In this document: one piece after another, positions 34,350-42,155 of the stretch | How positions within the stretch are numbered: position 1 is the first letter of the stretch | How the letters are laid out: each line of letters begins with the position of its first letter | NCBI RefSeq assembly: GCF_036226505.1 | Contig: NZ_CP108484.1 | Span: 4,464,001 to 4,528,000, forward strand | Length of the DNA: 64,000 nucleotides | Reading direction: 5' to 3' | Origin: Kitasatospora sp. NBC_01246 | GTDB taxonomy: Bacteria; Actinomycetota; Actinomycetes; Streptomycetales; Streptomycetaceae | The notes under the pieces: model-generated | The model's input: the letters and a program-made list of their open reading frames with translations, nothing else | The model's database searches: none | Told to the model about the DNA's origin: nothing | Made by a program: the position numbers and the translations under genes

Positions 34350-34877
34350 TCAGTCGAAGTCGGGGGCGAGCAGGGCCCGGACGCCCTCGATGTTGGCCGC
34401 CAGGTACGCCCGCAGGCTGGGCGGGACGACGTTGACCGAGGTGACGCCCTCCCGGGTGAAGGGCACCCGGACCACCTCGTACTCGCCGTTGGGCTCGTCC
34501 ACCTCCGGCCCGTGCCGGCGGTCGAGGTCCATCGACGCGAGTCGGCAGACGAAGAAGTGCTGGACCTTGACCCCGTGCGGGTGGAGCAGCGTGCCGTCGT
34601 CGTGGTGGGTGTGGCTGATGGTGTCGACGAAGGCGGGGACGAGGTCCACGACCTTGCCGCCGAGCTCCTCGTCCACCTCGCGGTGCAGGGCGTCGGTGAC
34701 CGTGCGGTCCTCGCTCTCGACCCCGCCGCCGGGGGTGATCCAGTACGGGTGCGGGGAGCCGGGCCGGGTGCGTTTGATCAGCACGATCGAGGCCGGTCCA
34801 TGGGGATCGGCCGGGTCCAGCTCCAGCAGGATCGCCCGCGCGGTGCGTTTGACGACGGGTCGGGGCGGGGTGCGCAT
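34350..34877 (-). CDS. Nudix hydrolase
   Basis: This 175-residue protein starts at the ATG at 34877 after GGAGGTGG. The Nudix box is recognisable as GGGVESEDR...ALHREVDEELGG. The REVDEE metal-binding core is intact, but the Glu eight residues before it is an Arg, a departure from Gx5Ex7REUxEExGU. It probably hydrolyses a nucleoside diphosphate derivative, but the substrate cannot be read. It is convergent with the flavohaemoglobin gene. Confidence 0.8.
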   Translation of the reverse strand: MRTPPRPVVKRTARAILLELDPADPHGPASIVLIKRTRPGSPHPYWITPGGGVESEDRTVTDALHREVDEELGGKVVDLVPAFVDTISHTHHDDGTLLHPHGVKVQHFFVCRLASMDLDRRHGPEVDEPNGEYEVVRVPFTREGVTSVNVVPPSLRAYLAANIEGVRALLAPDFD

Positions 34878-35169
34878 GGCCACCTCCGGGGCTGGAGCGT
34901 TGTGCGGGAGTCTCCCGCACGCCGACCGGCCCGAAACTCGTACCTGCTCGGGTGCGTCCGTTCGGGGCGTGTTCACAGCGCCGATGGATCTTGGATAGCC
35001 AAGGTGAATGTTCACGTGATCTTCAAAATATCGAACTGATCTCCACCGTTACCTTCAATCCAAAGGAATTTGTCGATCGAACGGTCGGAGAGTGATTGCA
35101 GCCGCGCCCGGCCTGTGCTGCGATGAGCGACCAGCCACCCGGCCGGGCAGAACGAGAGGTACTGGCGCC

Positions 35170-35589
35170 ATGCAGCACAGCACAGTCCAGGGTCACCTGG
35201 TGATGAGCCTCGTGGTCTCCACCGAGCTCTCCTTCCGCCTCGTGGTCGAGCTGGAGTACGACCCCGCCGACCCGTTCGCGGTCCGCCTCACCTTCCACCT
35301 GCCCGGCGACGCCCCGGTCACCTGGGTCTTCGCCCGGGAGCTGCTGTTCGACGGGGTCGCCCGGCCGACGGGCGAGGGCGACGTGCACGTCCACCCGGTC
35401 GGCGAGGAGCTCTCGGAGGTCTGCGTCGTGCTGCGCTCCCCCGAAGGACATGCCCGGTTGCGCGCCTGCGCGGCGCCGCTGACCGCCTTCCTCGCGCGGA
35501 CCGACCGGCTGGTGCCGAGGGGCCGGGAGCTGACCGGCGGGGAGATCGACGCGCAGCTCGCCGACATCCTCGGAGGCTGCGAGCGGTGA
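35170..35589 (+). CDS. SsgA-like (SALP) sporulation/cell-division regulator
   Basis: This 139-residue protein starts at the ATG at 35170. It carries the typical SALP pattern (ELEYDPADPFAVRLTFH, VTWVFARELLFDGVARPTGEGDVHVHP, VLRSPEGHARL, FLARTDRLVPRG). SALPs are specific to sporulating actinomycetes and control septum placement through FtsZ and peptidoglycan remodelling. The N-terminal MQHSTVQGHLVMSLVV differs from SsgB, so I regard it as a paralogue and do not name it. The upstream region (34880-35170) is AT-richer than the surroundings. Confidence 0.85.
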   Translation: MQHSTVQGHLVMSLVVSTELSFRLVVELEYDPADPFAVRLTFHLPGDAPVTWVFARELLFDGVARPTGEGDVHVHPVGEELSEVCVVLRSPEGHARLRACAAPLTAFLARTDRLVPRGRELTGGEIDAQLADILGGCER

Positions 35590-35617
35590 CCGGTCGCCCG
35601 CCGGCGACGGTGGGACG

Positions 35618-35657
35618 AAGGGGCCCGTCCCCCTGCGGAACCGGGTGCGGGCCCCTT
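35618..35657. terminator. Terminator between SALP and holin-like genes
   Basis: A 10-bp stem AAGGGGCCCG/CGGGCCCCTT with a 20-nt loop lies between two convergent genes and is followed by a short T run on the plus strand. Confidence 0.6.
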
Positions 35658-35692
35658 TCGCGTGCCCGGGCACGCGGACGGCGGCGCGTCGC

Positions 35693-36070
35693 TCAGTCGT
35701 CGTCGCCGAGCGCCAGGTTGAGGCCCCAGGAGACCAGGCTGATGATGAGCGCGCCGAACAGCGCCGCCCAGAAGCCGTCGACGTGGAAGTCCAGGTCGAG
35801 CTTGTCCGAGGCCCAGGAGGTCAGCCAGAGCATCAGGGCGTTGATGACGAAGGTGATCAGGCCCAGGGTGAGGATGAACAGCGGCAGCGAGAACAGCTTG
35901 ACCACGGGCTTGATCAGCCAGTTGACCACGCCGAAGATCAGTGCGACGGCGATCACCGTCAGGGTCTTGCTCTGCCAGTCGTCGCCGGTCAGCGTGATCC
36001 CGGAGACGATCCAGGCGGCCACCCAGATGGCGGCCGCGTTGATAAGTGTCTTGATGACGAAACCCTTCAT
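35693..36070 (-). CDS. Phage-holin-family (4-TMS) membrane protein
   Basis: This 125-residue protein starts at the ATG at 36070. Four hydrophobic segments span nearly the whole chain, with the family core IFGVVNWLIKPVVKLFSLPL and ILTLGLITFVINALMLWL. Chromosomal members of this family are widespread in actinomycetes and unrelated to any prophage here. They may have a role in envelope permeability. It is a single gene, divergent from the cupin gene. Confidence 0.8.
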   Translation of the reverse strand: MKGFVIKTLINAAAIWVAAWIVSGITLTGDDWQSKTLTVIAVALIFGVVNWLIKPVVKLFSLPLFILTLGLITFVINALMLWLTSWASDKLDLDFHVDGFWAALFGALIISLVSWGLNLALGDDD

Positions 36071-36175
36071 GGGGCCAGCGTCCCAGGCCGGTCGGGGCGG
36101 GGGAAGCGCCCGACCGGCATGTTTGGTGTTGAATGCCCCCTGGACCCGGGCCAAGGACGAGGAGGGGCACCCCCG

Positions 36176-36493
36176 ATGAAGCTGTTCCGGCTGGACGAAC
36201 TCGACGCCGAGCGCGCCGCCAACGACGGTGCCTATCTGCGCTTCCTGCGCGAGCCGCGGATGTCCGCCGGGCTCTACGCGCTCTCCCCCGGCGCCACCGA
36301 CCCGCAGACCGCGCACGCCCAGGACGAGATCTACCAGGTGGTCAGCGGCCGGGCCGAGTTGACCGTCGGGAACGAGACCACCACGGTGGCCCGCGGCACC
36401 GTGGTCTACGTCCCGGCGGGAGTGCCGCACCGGTTCCACCACGTCACCGAGGAGTTGCGGGTCCTGGTGGTGTTCTCCCCGCCGGAGGACTGA
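36176..36493 (+). CDS. Cupin-domain protein
   Basis: This 105-residue protein has AGGAGG at 36161-36166 before the ATG. It forms a single beta-barrel cupin with TAHAQDEIYQVVSGRAELTVG (His and Glu metal ligands in motif 1) and VYVPAGVPHRFHHV (His in motif 2). The size and motifs fit small metal-dependent cupins of unknown substrate. The tenA gene starts 38 bp downstream in the same direction, so the two may be co-transcribed. Confidence 0.8.
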   Translation: MKLFRLDELDAERAANDGAYLRFLREPRMSAGLYALSPGATDPQTAHAQDEIYQVVSGRAELTVGNETTTVARGTVVYVPAGVPHRFHHVTEELRVLVVFSPPED

Positions 36494-36530
36494 CGGCCGG
36501 GGCCCGCGGCGGTCCGGCTAGGGTCGGGGC

Positions 36531-37199
36531 ATGAGCCTGAGCCTGACGGAAGAACTCTGGGCGGCGATCGAGCCGGTCTACGCCGAGATCCTCGACCACC
36601 CCTTCATCGGCGGCCTCACCGACGGCACCCTGCCGCGCGAGGCGTTCCGCCATTTCGTCGTCCAGGACTCGCACTACCTGCGCGACTACGCCCGTGCGCT
36701 CGCCGTCTGCGCCGCCAAGGCGCCCGGCGAGGAGGACGTGCGGGCCTTCGCGGACGACGCGGTCGGCGCGCTGGCGGCCGAGCAGGGCATGCACGCGGAG
36801 TTCATGACGGCCTTCGGCGCCGACGCCGAACAGGCCGCCGCCGAGCCGGTGCTGCCCACCACCCGGGCCTACACCAGCTACCTGCTGGCCACGGTGTACG
36901 GCGGCTCCTTCGCGGAGGCGGTCGGCGCCGTGCTGCCCTGCTACTGGATCTACGCCCGGGTCGGCGACCGGCTGCTGGCCGAGGGCTCCCCCGACCCGCT
37001 GTACGCCAAGTGGATCGCCACCTACGGCGACGAGGCCTTCCAGTCCGTGGTGCGCCGCGTCCTCGCGCTGGCCGACCGGCTCGGCGAGGAGATCTCCCCG
37101 GCCGAACGCCGCCGGGTGGTGGAGCACTTCACCACCACCTCGCGGTACGAGTGGATGTTCTGGGACGCCGCCTGGCGCGGCGAGACCTGGCCGGTCTGA
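36531..37199 (+). CDS. tenA: TenA-family thiaminase II (aminopyrimidine aminohydrolase)
   Basis: This 222-residue all-helical protein has TenA features: FRHFVVQDSHYLRDYARAL near residues 40-60, EQGMHAEF, the active-site Cys in VLPCYWIYARVG, and the C-terminal YEWMFWDAAW. TenA hydrolyses formylaminopyrimidine or aminopyrimidine products so that degraded thiamine can be salvaged to HMP. That is consistent with thiC, the de novo HMP synthase, being present 8 kb away. I see no TPP riboswitch in front of this gene. Confidence 0.9.
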   Translation: MSLSLTEELWAAIEPVYAEILDHPFIGGLTDGTLPREAFRHFVVQDSHYLRDYARALAVCAAKAPGEEDVRAFADDAVGALAAEQGMHAEFMTAFGADAEQAAAEPVLPTTRAYTSYLLATVYGGSFAEAVGAVLPCYWIYARVGDRLLAEGSPDPLYAKWIATYGDEAFQSVVRRVLALADRLGEEISPAERRRVVEHFTTTSRYEWMFWDAAWRGETWPV

Positions 37200-37275
37200 C
37201 ACCCTCCGGGGCCGGCGTCCGGGCCGTTCCCCCGAGCCTTTCCGGGGCCTTTCCGGGTGCCCTTTCGGGCGTCCT

Positions 37276-37295
37276 CCCCCGGGTCTCCCCGGGGG
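37276..37295 (+). terminator. Hairpin terminator after tenA
   Basis: CCCCCGGG-TCTC-CCCGGGGG, with 8-bp arms, lies 77 bp beyond the tenA stop. The 37200-37436 gap otherwise holds short repeated TTTCCGGG words and, near its end, the promoter region for the small membrane protein. Confidence 0.55.
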
Positions 37296-37436
37296 CCGGA
37301 GTAGGGGTGATCTCCGGGTTCTCTCCGGGCCATCGGCCCTCGTTCCGACCCGTGCGTCACCGTACGATCGAAGTATCGAAGCAAGCGGGATGCGGCACCG
37401 GACGGCAGCCGGCCCGAGGGGAGAGAAGGAACGGAC

Positions 37437-37637
37437 ATGGCTGAGTTCTGGAAGTCGCTGCCCTCGTGGGTGCGCAATATCGTCGTTCCGGTGCTGGTGC
37501 TGATCCTGGCCTGGAACATCATCGGGTTCGTCTTCGGCGTGGTGGGCGCGCTGCTGAGCTTGGTCATCAAGCTGCTGGTGGTGGTGGGGATCGCGGCCGC
37601 CGTGGTGATCCTGGTGAAGAAGGCCGCCAGGAGCTGA
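37437..37637 (+). CDS. DUF5326 family small membrane protein
   Basis: This 66-residue protein starts at the ATG at 37437 with GGGGAGAGAAGGA upstream. It has MAEFWKSLPSWVRN followed by two hydrophobic segments and a short Lys/Arg tail. It matches the DUF5326 proteins conserved in Streptomyces, whose function is unknown. It is convergent with the operon at 37681-43165. Confidence 0.85.
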   Translation: MAEFWKSLPSWVRNIVVPVLVLILAWNIIGFVFGVVGALLSLVIKLLVVVGIAAAVVILVKKAARS

Positions 37638-37680
37638 GCCGCCGGTCCCGGACGCCCGTACCCCCTCGGGGGTGCGGGCG

Positions 37681-38613
37681 TCAGTCGTCGGCGGACGCGC
37701 CCCGGGCGGCGGCGGTGGCCCGGTCGAGCAGCAGGACGGTGTCGAGGTCCCAGAGCGGCCGCCAGTGCTGGGTCCGGGACCGGCCGAGGTCGAGGGTGAC
37801 GCCGGTGGCGAGCTGGTCGACCGCGTACGGGGTCAGCCCGGGGACGCGGCCGGTCCGGGCGGCCAGCCGGGCGAGCGGCGTCGGCACGTGGCCGATCCGG
37901 GCCCGCACGCCGTGCGCGGCGAGCACCCGGCGGACGGCGTCGTCGCGCCGGTAGTGCCGGTCGTCGGCGATGTTGTACGCGCCGGGCGTCCAGGCGCGGC
38001 CGCCGGTCAGGCCCAGGGCGGCCAGGCAGGCGTCGGCGAGGTTCTGCACGGCGGTCAGGCTGATCCGGACGTCGCCGCCGGGGAGCAGCAGCAGTCCGTG
38101 CCGCACCCGTGCCAGCAGTTGGGGCGCGAGGTGCGGATCGCCCGGCCCGTAGACGGCGCGTGGGCGAAGGACGACGGCGCCCGCCTCCAACGCGAGCCGT
38201 TCGGCGGCCGCCTTGGTGCGCCCGTAGGCGTTGAGGTGGCCGCCCTCGGTGGGGTGGTGCTCCATGATCCAGGAGCGGCCGATCCGGGGGTCGTAGACGC
38301 TGGCGCTGCTCACCTGGACCACCGGACGGCCGGCGGCGGCGCGCAGCAGCCGTGCGGTACCGGTGACGTTCACGGCGTACTGCCCGGCCTCGCCGGCGGA
38401 GCCCCGGGGGAGGTCGGCGACGGCCGCGGCGCAGTGCACCACCAGGTCGGCGCCGGCCAGGTCGGGGTCGCCGGTGGTGGCGTCCCAGTGGACGTGGCGG
38501 CCGACCGGGCCGGGGGACCGGCCGTAGCAGAGCACGTCGAGGCCCAGCGCGGCGGCGGCGAGGGCGACGTGCGAGCCGCAGAAGCCGCCGGCGCCGGTCA
38601 CGGCTATCCGCAT
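37681..38613 (-). CDS. NAD(P)-dependent epimerase/3-beta-HSD-like SDR (OleD-like)
   Basis: This 310-residue extended SDR has the N-terminal Rossmann motif VTGAGGFCGSHVA, a DLVVHCAAAV segment, Ser in VQVSSASVYD and YGRTK (Tyr/Lys). A C-terminal substrate domain follows. In the context of an OleA-like synthase and an OleC-like ligase it would reduce a beta-keto acid to a beta-hydroxy acid, as OleD and LstD do. Its start overlaps the P450 gene by 10 bp. It is the last gene of the five-gene unit. Confidence 0.75.
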   Translation of the reverse strand: MRIAVTGAGGFCGSHVALAAAALGLDVLCYGRSPGPVGRHVHWDATTGDPDLAGADLVVHCAAAVADLPRGSAGEAGQYAVNVTGTARLLRAAAGRPVVQVSSASVYDPRIGRSWIMEHHPTEGGHLNAYGRTKAAAERLALEAGAVVLRPRAVYGPGDPHLAPQLLARVRHGLLLLPGGDVRISLTAVQNLADACLAALGLTGGRAWTPGAYNIADDRHYRRDDAVRRVLAAHGVRARIGHVPTPLARLAARTGRVPGLTPYAVDQLATGVTLDLGRSRTQHWRPLWDLDTVLLLDRATAAARGASADD

Positions 38614-39830
38614 CGGGACTCCTCAAGCCGCTCGGGTGTCGTGGGACGGGCCGCCCCGGGCTCCGGTGCGCGCCGGACGGTGAGCTCCGCGTAGCCCGGG
38701 AGCGCGGACCGCCGGTCGACCCGGGCCCGGACGACCACCGGGCGGTGCGGGGCCAGCGCGAGCAGCACGTCCGTGAGCAGGGCCCGGGCGAGGCCGGCGC
38801 CCGGGCAGGCGTGCGGGCCGGCGCCGAAGACGGCCTGGGTGGCGGCCGGGCCGGGGGCCGGTCCGGTCCGGTGGGCCCCGGCGGCGTGCCGGGCGACCAG
38901 GACCAGGCGGTCGCCGGCCCGGACGGGGCAGCCGGCCAGCGTGGCGTCGGCGGCGGTGACCCGGGGGAGCAGTGGCGAGGGCGCGGTCAGCCGGAGGAGT
39001 TCGGCGGCCAGGCCGGGGGCCGTCCCGGCGTCCACCCCGGTCCAGAGGCCGGCGTCGGCGCACCAGGCGGCGGCCCGGGGCAGGGCGGCGACGGTGGTGG
39101 TGACGGCGGCGACGGTGAGCATCGCGTCGAGCGGGTCCGGGAGCAGCGCGGTGAGGTCGGCCGCCCTGGCGGCGGCGGTGGCTCCGGCCCTCCGGCGGCC
39201 GGGCAGCCGAGGGCCGGGCAGGTGGTCCCGGGCGGTGGCCGCGGCGACGGCGGCGCAGGCCTGGGCGAGGGTGCGCGGGTCGGCGCCGGAGCCGGTCAGC
39301 GCGGCCGCCGTCACTCCGGCCAACTCCTCTGCCAGGGTGACGAGTTCGAGTGAACTGGTGGCCAGTTCGGGGACGCGTTCGGCGAGCACGGCCTGCCAGT
39401 GCGGGCGGATCCGGTCGAGTGCTCCGGTGCCGAGGTCGGCCGCCACCGCCCGTCGCGCGGCGCGGTGCCGGGCGCCCTCCTGGTCGAACAGCAGCCCCCC
39501 GCCGGTGAGTCGGGCGGCGGCCCCACCGGTGGTGCCGGCCGCCGTGCGGTCGAGCGGGACGCGGGTGAGCGCCTCGCGGTAGGCCTCGGTGCCGTGGACC
39601 AGGACGGTACGGCCGAGCCGGACGACCGGGCGGCGGCGGGTGAGGCAGAGCAGCGCGAACAGCACGGGGTGGCTGCGCAGGTAGACCCGGCGGTCGCGGC
39701 GGCGCGCGGCCCGGTCGGCGGCGGGTGCGTGGGCGGCGGGTGCGTGGGTGGGCGTGGGGCCGGGCGTCGGGGTGGGTGCGCGGGCGGGCGCGGGGGCGGG
39801 TGCGCGGCCGGTGCCGCGGTCGGTGGTCAT
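38604..39830 (-). CDS. Divergent cytochrome P450
   Basis: This 408-residue protein has a Pro/Thr/Ala-rich N-terminus of 35 residues, the K-helix ExxR (ELLRL) and the haem loop FGAGPHACPGAGLAR with the thiolate Cys. The I-helix reads AAVTTT instead of the usual (A/G)Gx(D/E)T, and the 'meander' (normally NRDP...F.P..F...R) is reduced to a Gly/Pro/Ala stretch. Its start overlaps the ligase stop by ATGA. A tailoring role on the lipid product is inferred; the missing acid residue leaves normal monooxygenase chemistry open to doubt. Confidence 0.75.
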   Translation of the reverse strand: MTTDRGTGRAPAPAPARAPTPTPGPTPTHAPAAHAPAADRAARRRDRRVYLRSHPVLFALLCLTRRRPVVRLGRTVLVHGTEAYREALTRVPLDRTAAGTTGGAAARLTGGGLLFDQEGARHRAARRAVAADLGTGALDRIRPHWQAVLAERVPELATSSLELVTLAEELAGVTAAALTGSGADPRTLAQACAAVAAATARDHLPGPRLPGRRRAGATAAARAADLTALLPDPLDAMLTVAAVTTTVAALPRAAAWCADAGLWTGVDAGTAPGLAAELLRLTAPSPLLPRVTAADATLAGCPVRAGDRLVLVARHAAGAHRTGPAPGPAATQAVFGAGPHACPGAGLARALLTDVLLALAPHRPVVVRARVDRRSALPGYAELTVRRAPEPGAARPTTPERLEESRCG

Positions 39831-41305
39831 GCGGACAGCTCCCGGGCGCAGTGGGCGGCGGCCGCCGCCCGGTCGGGCTTGCGGGAGCGCCCGGCCAGCG
39901 GGACCTCCCCGAACAGCACGGCGTCCGGGCGGGCGCCGCCCATCCGGTCGAGCGGGCCTCTCAGGGCGGCGCGCAGCCGCCGCGGATCGGCGCCGGGACG
40001 CGGCTGGACGAGGGCCACCAGCCGTTCGTCGCCCGGCGCGCCGGCGGCCGGGACCCCGACCAGGACGGCGAGTTCGACGTCCGGCAGGTGCAGCGCGGGC
40101 TCGTACAGACCCGGGTAGATGTTCTCGGCCCGGCGCAGCACCATGTCCTTCAGCCGGCCGGCGAGCACGATCCGCCCGTCCGGGGCGAGGGTGGCCCGGT
40201 CGCCGGTGCGGACCCAGGGGTCGGGTTCCTCGCCGAGGTAGCGGTGCCGGGCGCCCGGGCCGGTGAGCAGGAGCTCGCCCTCCGGGGTGAGGCCGGTGCG
40301 CACCCCGGGCAGCGGTGCGCCGACCAGGTCCCCGGGCCCGGTGTGGGCGCTCTTCCCGGCCTCTTCGACGGCGGCGGCCGGGAACAGCTCGGTGAGCGCG
40401 TACACGCCCCAGGCCTGGTCGGCGCCGGCCTGCTTGACCCGGCGCAGCAGGGCGGCGTCGGCGGGCGCGGAGCCGGTCCAGACCCGGCCGTGGAAGCGGG
40501 CCCCGGCGCCGAGCGCGGCGCGCAGGGCGGGCGGGGTGAGGTAGGTCTGGGCCGGTGCCAGCCGGGCGAGTTGGCCGGCCAGCGCCCGCGGGCGCCGGGC
40601 CGGCAGGGCGACGGCGGCGCCGGCCGCCAGCGCGGGCACCAGGACGAAGAAGGTGCCGCCGAGCACGGTGCTGCCCGGGCGGGGGTCGACCAGGTCGGTG
40701 ACGGTGCGCAGACCGGCCGCCAGGCCTTCGCGGGTGTGCACGACGGCGCGCGGGCGGGCGGTGGTGCCGGAGGTGAAGACGATCACCGCGTCGGTGTCCG
40801 CGCCGCCGTCGCGGGGCGCGGGCGCGGCGCCGCCGGTGACCGCGAGCCGGGGGGCGCAGCCGGGCAGCCGGCGGCCCAGGGTGGCGACCGGGCCGAGCGC
40901 CGACAGCCGGGGCAGTGCTAGGTCGGCGCGGCGGGCCAGCGGCCCGGCCCAGCCCGCCACCGCCTGGGCGGCGGCGTCGGCGAGCACGAGGTCCGGCCGG
41001 GCCAGGGCGAGCCGGGCGGCCAGCACGTCCGGCCCGGCGGTCGGGTCGAGGACGGCGGCGCGCAGGCCGAGCCGGTGGGCGGCGAGCAGGACGGCGAGCG
41101 CCCGGGGGCCGGGGCGGACGGCGACGCCGAGGGTGGCGCCGGGGCCGAGGCCGCGGGCGTGCAGGGCGGCGGCGTAGCGGTCGGCCAGGTCGGCGAGTTC
41201 GCCGCGGCGGATCAGGACCCTGGTGCCGCCGGTGCGGCCGCGGCCCAGGACGGCGGGCCGGTCGGGGTGGACGGTGCGCAGGGCGTGGGCGAGCCGGTCG
41301 AGCAC
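39827..41305 (-). CDS. AMP-binding fatty-acyl ligase-like enzyme (OleC/beta-lactone synthetase-like)
   Basis: This 492-residue protein of the ANL superfamily has VIVFTSGTTARPRAVVHT (P-loop A3), WGVYALTE (A5), RTGDRATLAPDGRIVLAGRLKDMV (A7/A8, read as RTGD and GRLKDMV), and a C-terminal Lys in GRSRKPDRAA. OleC and LstC homologues convert beta-hydroxy acids to beta-lactones by AMP activation. Neighbouring OleA- and OleD-like genes support this over a simple CoA ligase. A 100-bp gap separates it from the GT2 gene upstream, and ATGA couples it to the P450. Confidence 0.75.
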   Translation of the reverse strand: MLDRLAHALRTVHPDRPAVLGRGRTGGTRVLIRRGELADLADRYAAALHARGLGPGATLGVAVRPGPRALAVLLAAHRLGLRAAVLDPTAGPDVLAARLALARPDLVLADAAAQAVAGWAGPLARRADLALPRLSALGPVATLGRRLPGCAPRLAVTGGAAPAPRDGGADTDAVIVFTSGTTARPRAVVHTREGLAAGLRTVTDLVDPRPGSTVLGGTFFVLVPALAAGAAVALPARRPRALAGQLARLAPAQTYLTPPALRAALGAGARFHGRVWTGSAPADAALLRRVKQAGADQAWGVYALTELFPAAAVEEAGKSAHTGPGDLVGAPLPGVRTGLTPEGELLLTGPGARHRYLGEEPDPWVRTGDRATLAPDGRIVLAGRLKDMVLRRAENIYPGLYEPALHLPDVELAVLVGVPAAGAPGDERLVALVQPRPGADPRRLRAALRGPLDRMGGARPDAVLFGEVPLAGRSRKPDRAAAAAHCARELSA

Positions 41306-41405
41306 GGGGCCCTCCTCGACGGGGTTGCGGTGGTCGGTTCTCCGGGCGCTCGGTTCCGGGGGTGCGCGGTCAGCGGGTGCGCGGTTCCCCGGGCGTGCGG
41401 CCGGC

Positions 41406-42155
41406 TCAGCGGACGTCGACCGAGCGCCGGCCGGCGCCGCGCTCCAGGTACCAGCGGGCGGTGCCGACCACGCCGTAGGCGCGGATCCGCCGGGTGGAGT
41501 TCTGCACCACCATGTCGCGGCGGTGGACGATCGCGGTGGTGTGGCGGCGCACCCGGTTGATGAACATCCGGTCGGTGGGCGACGGCCGGCGCGGCATCCC
41601 GCCGACGGCCCGGTACAGCTCCGCGGTGATCGCCATGTTGTTGCCGGCGTGCATCCGGTACGGCGTGAGGTAGCCGTGCCGGCGGCGGTGCGCGGGCCGG
41701 ATCCGGCCGAAGAGGGCGCCGAGCGCGACCAGCACCAGGAACACCGCGCGCCCGGCCGGCCCGTGCTCGTCCCGGCGGGCGGTCACCCGGCCGCAGACCA
41801 GCCCGCCGCAGGCGCGCATCCCGGCCCGGGCGGCCGCCGTCCAGCCGGGTTCGGGCAGGCAGTCGGCATCGGTGCGGGCCAGCAGGGTGGCGCCGTGCGC
41901 GATGGCGTACCGGAAGCCGGTGTCGATCGCCGAGCCGACGCCCTTCTCCGGCTCGACCAGCACCTCGACCGGGAACGGCGCCCGGGCGGCGAAGGCCCGG
42001 ACCTTCGCCACGGTGGCGTCGCTGGAGCCGTTGTCGGCGACCAGCAGGGTGAACGCGCGGTCGTGCTGGGCGGCCAGGGCGGCCAGGGTGTGCTCGATCC
42101 TGGCCTCCTCCTGGTAGGCCGGCACGACCACCCAGAGGTCCGTCCCGGTGCTCAT
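41406..42155 (-). CDS. Family 2 glycosyltransferase
   Basis: This 249-residue GT-A protein begins LWVVVPAYQEEARIEHTL. NGSSDATVAKV is the nucleotide-binding segment and LLARTDADCLPEPGW holds the DxD metal site. One hydrophobic stretch lies near residues 135-150, and there is a C-terminal basic tail. The start overlaps the KAS III stop (ATGA). It would transfer a sugar from a nucleotide or polyprenyl donor, either onto the product of this operon or onto a cell-envelope acceptor. The acceptor is not evident. Confidence 0.8.
   Translation of the reverse strand: MSTGTDLWVVVPAYQEEARIEHTLAALAAQHDRAFTLLVADNGSSDATVAKVRAFAARAPFPVEVLVEPEKGVGSAIDTGFRYAIAHGATLLARTDADCLPEPGWTAAARAGMRACGGLVCGRVTARRDEHGPAGRAVFLVLVALGALFGRIRPAHRRRHGYLTPYRMHAGNNMAITAELYRAVGGMPRRPSPTDRMFINRVRRHTTAIVHRRDMVVQNSTRRIRAYGVVGTARWYLERGAGRRSVDVR

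Noticed and set aside
35073..35089. CGATCGAACGGTCGG upstream of the SsgA-like gene as a third PaaR-like site
   Set aside because: The two half-sites are not in the ACCGA-N4-TCGGT arrangement, so the resemblance is only partial.
35693..36070. Holin-like gene as evidence of a prophage
   Set aside because: This is a chromosomal 4-TMS family common in actinomycetes. No endolysin, integrase or phage structural gene is nearby.
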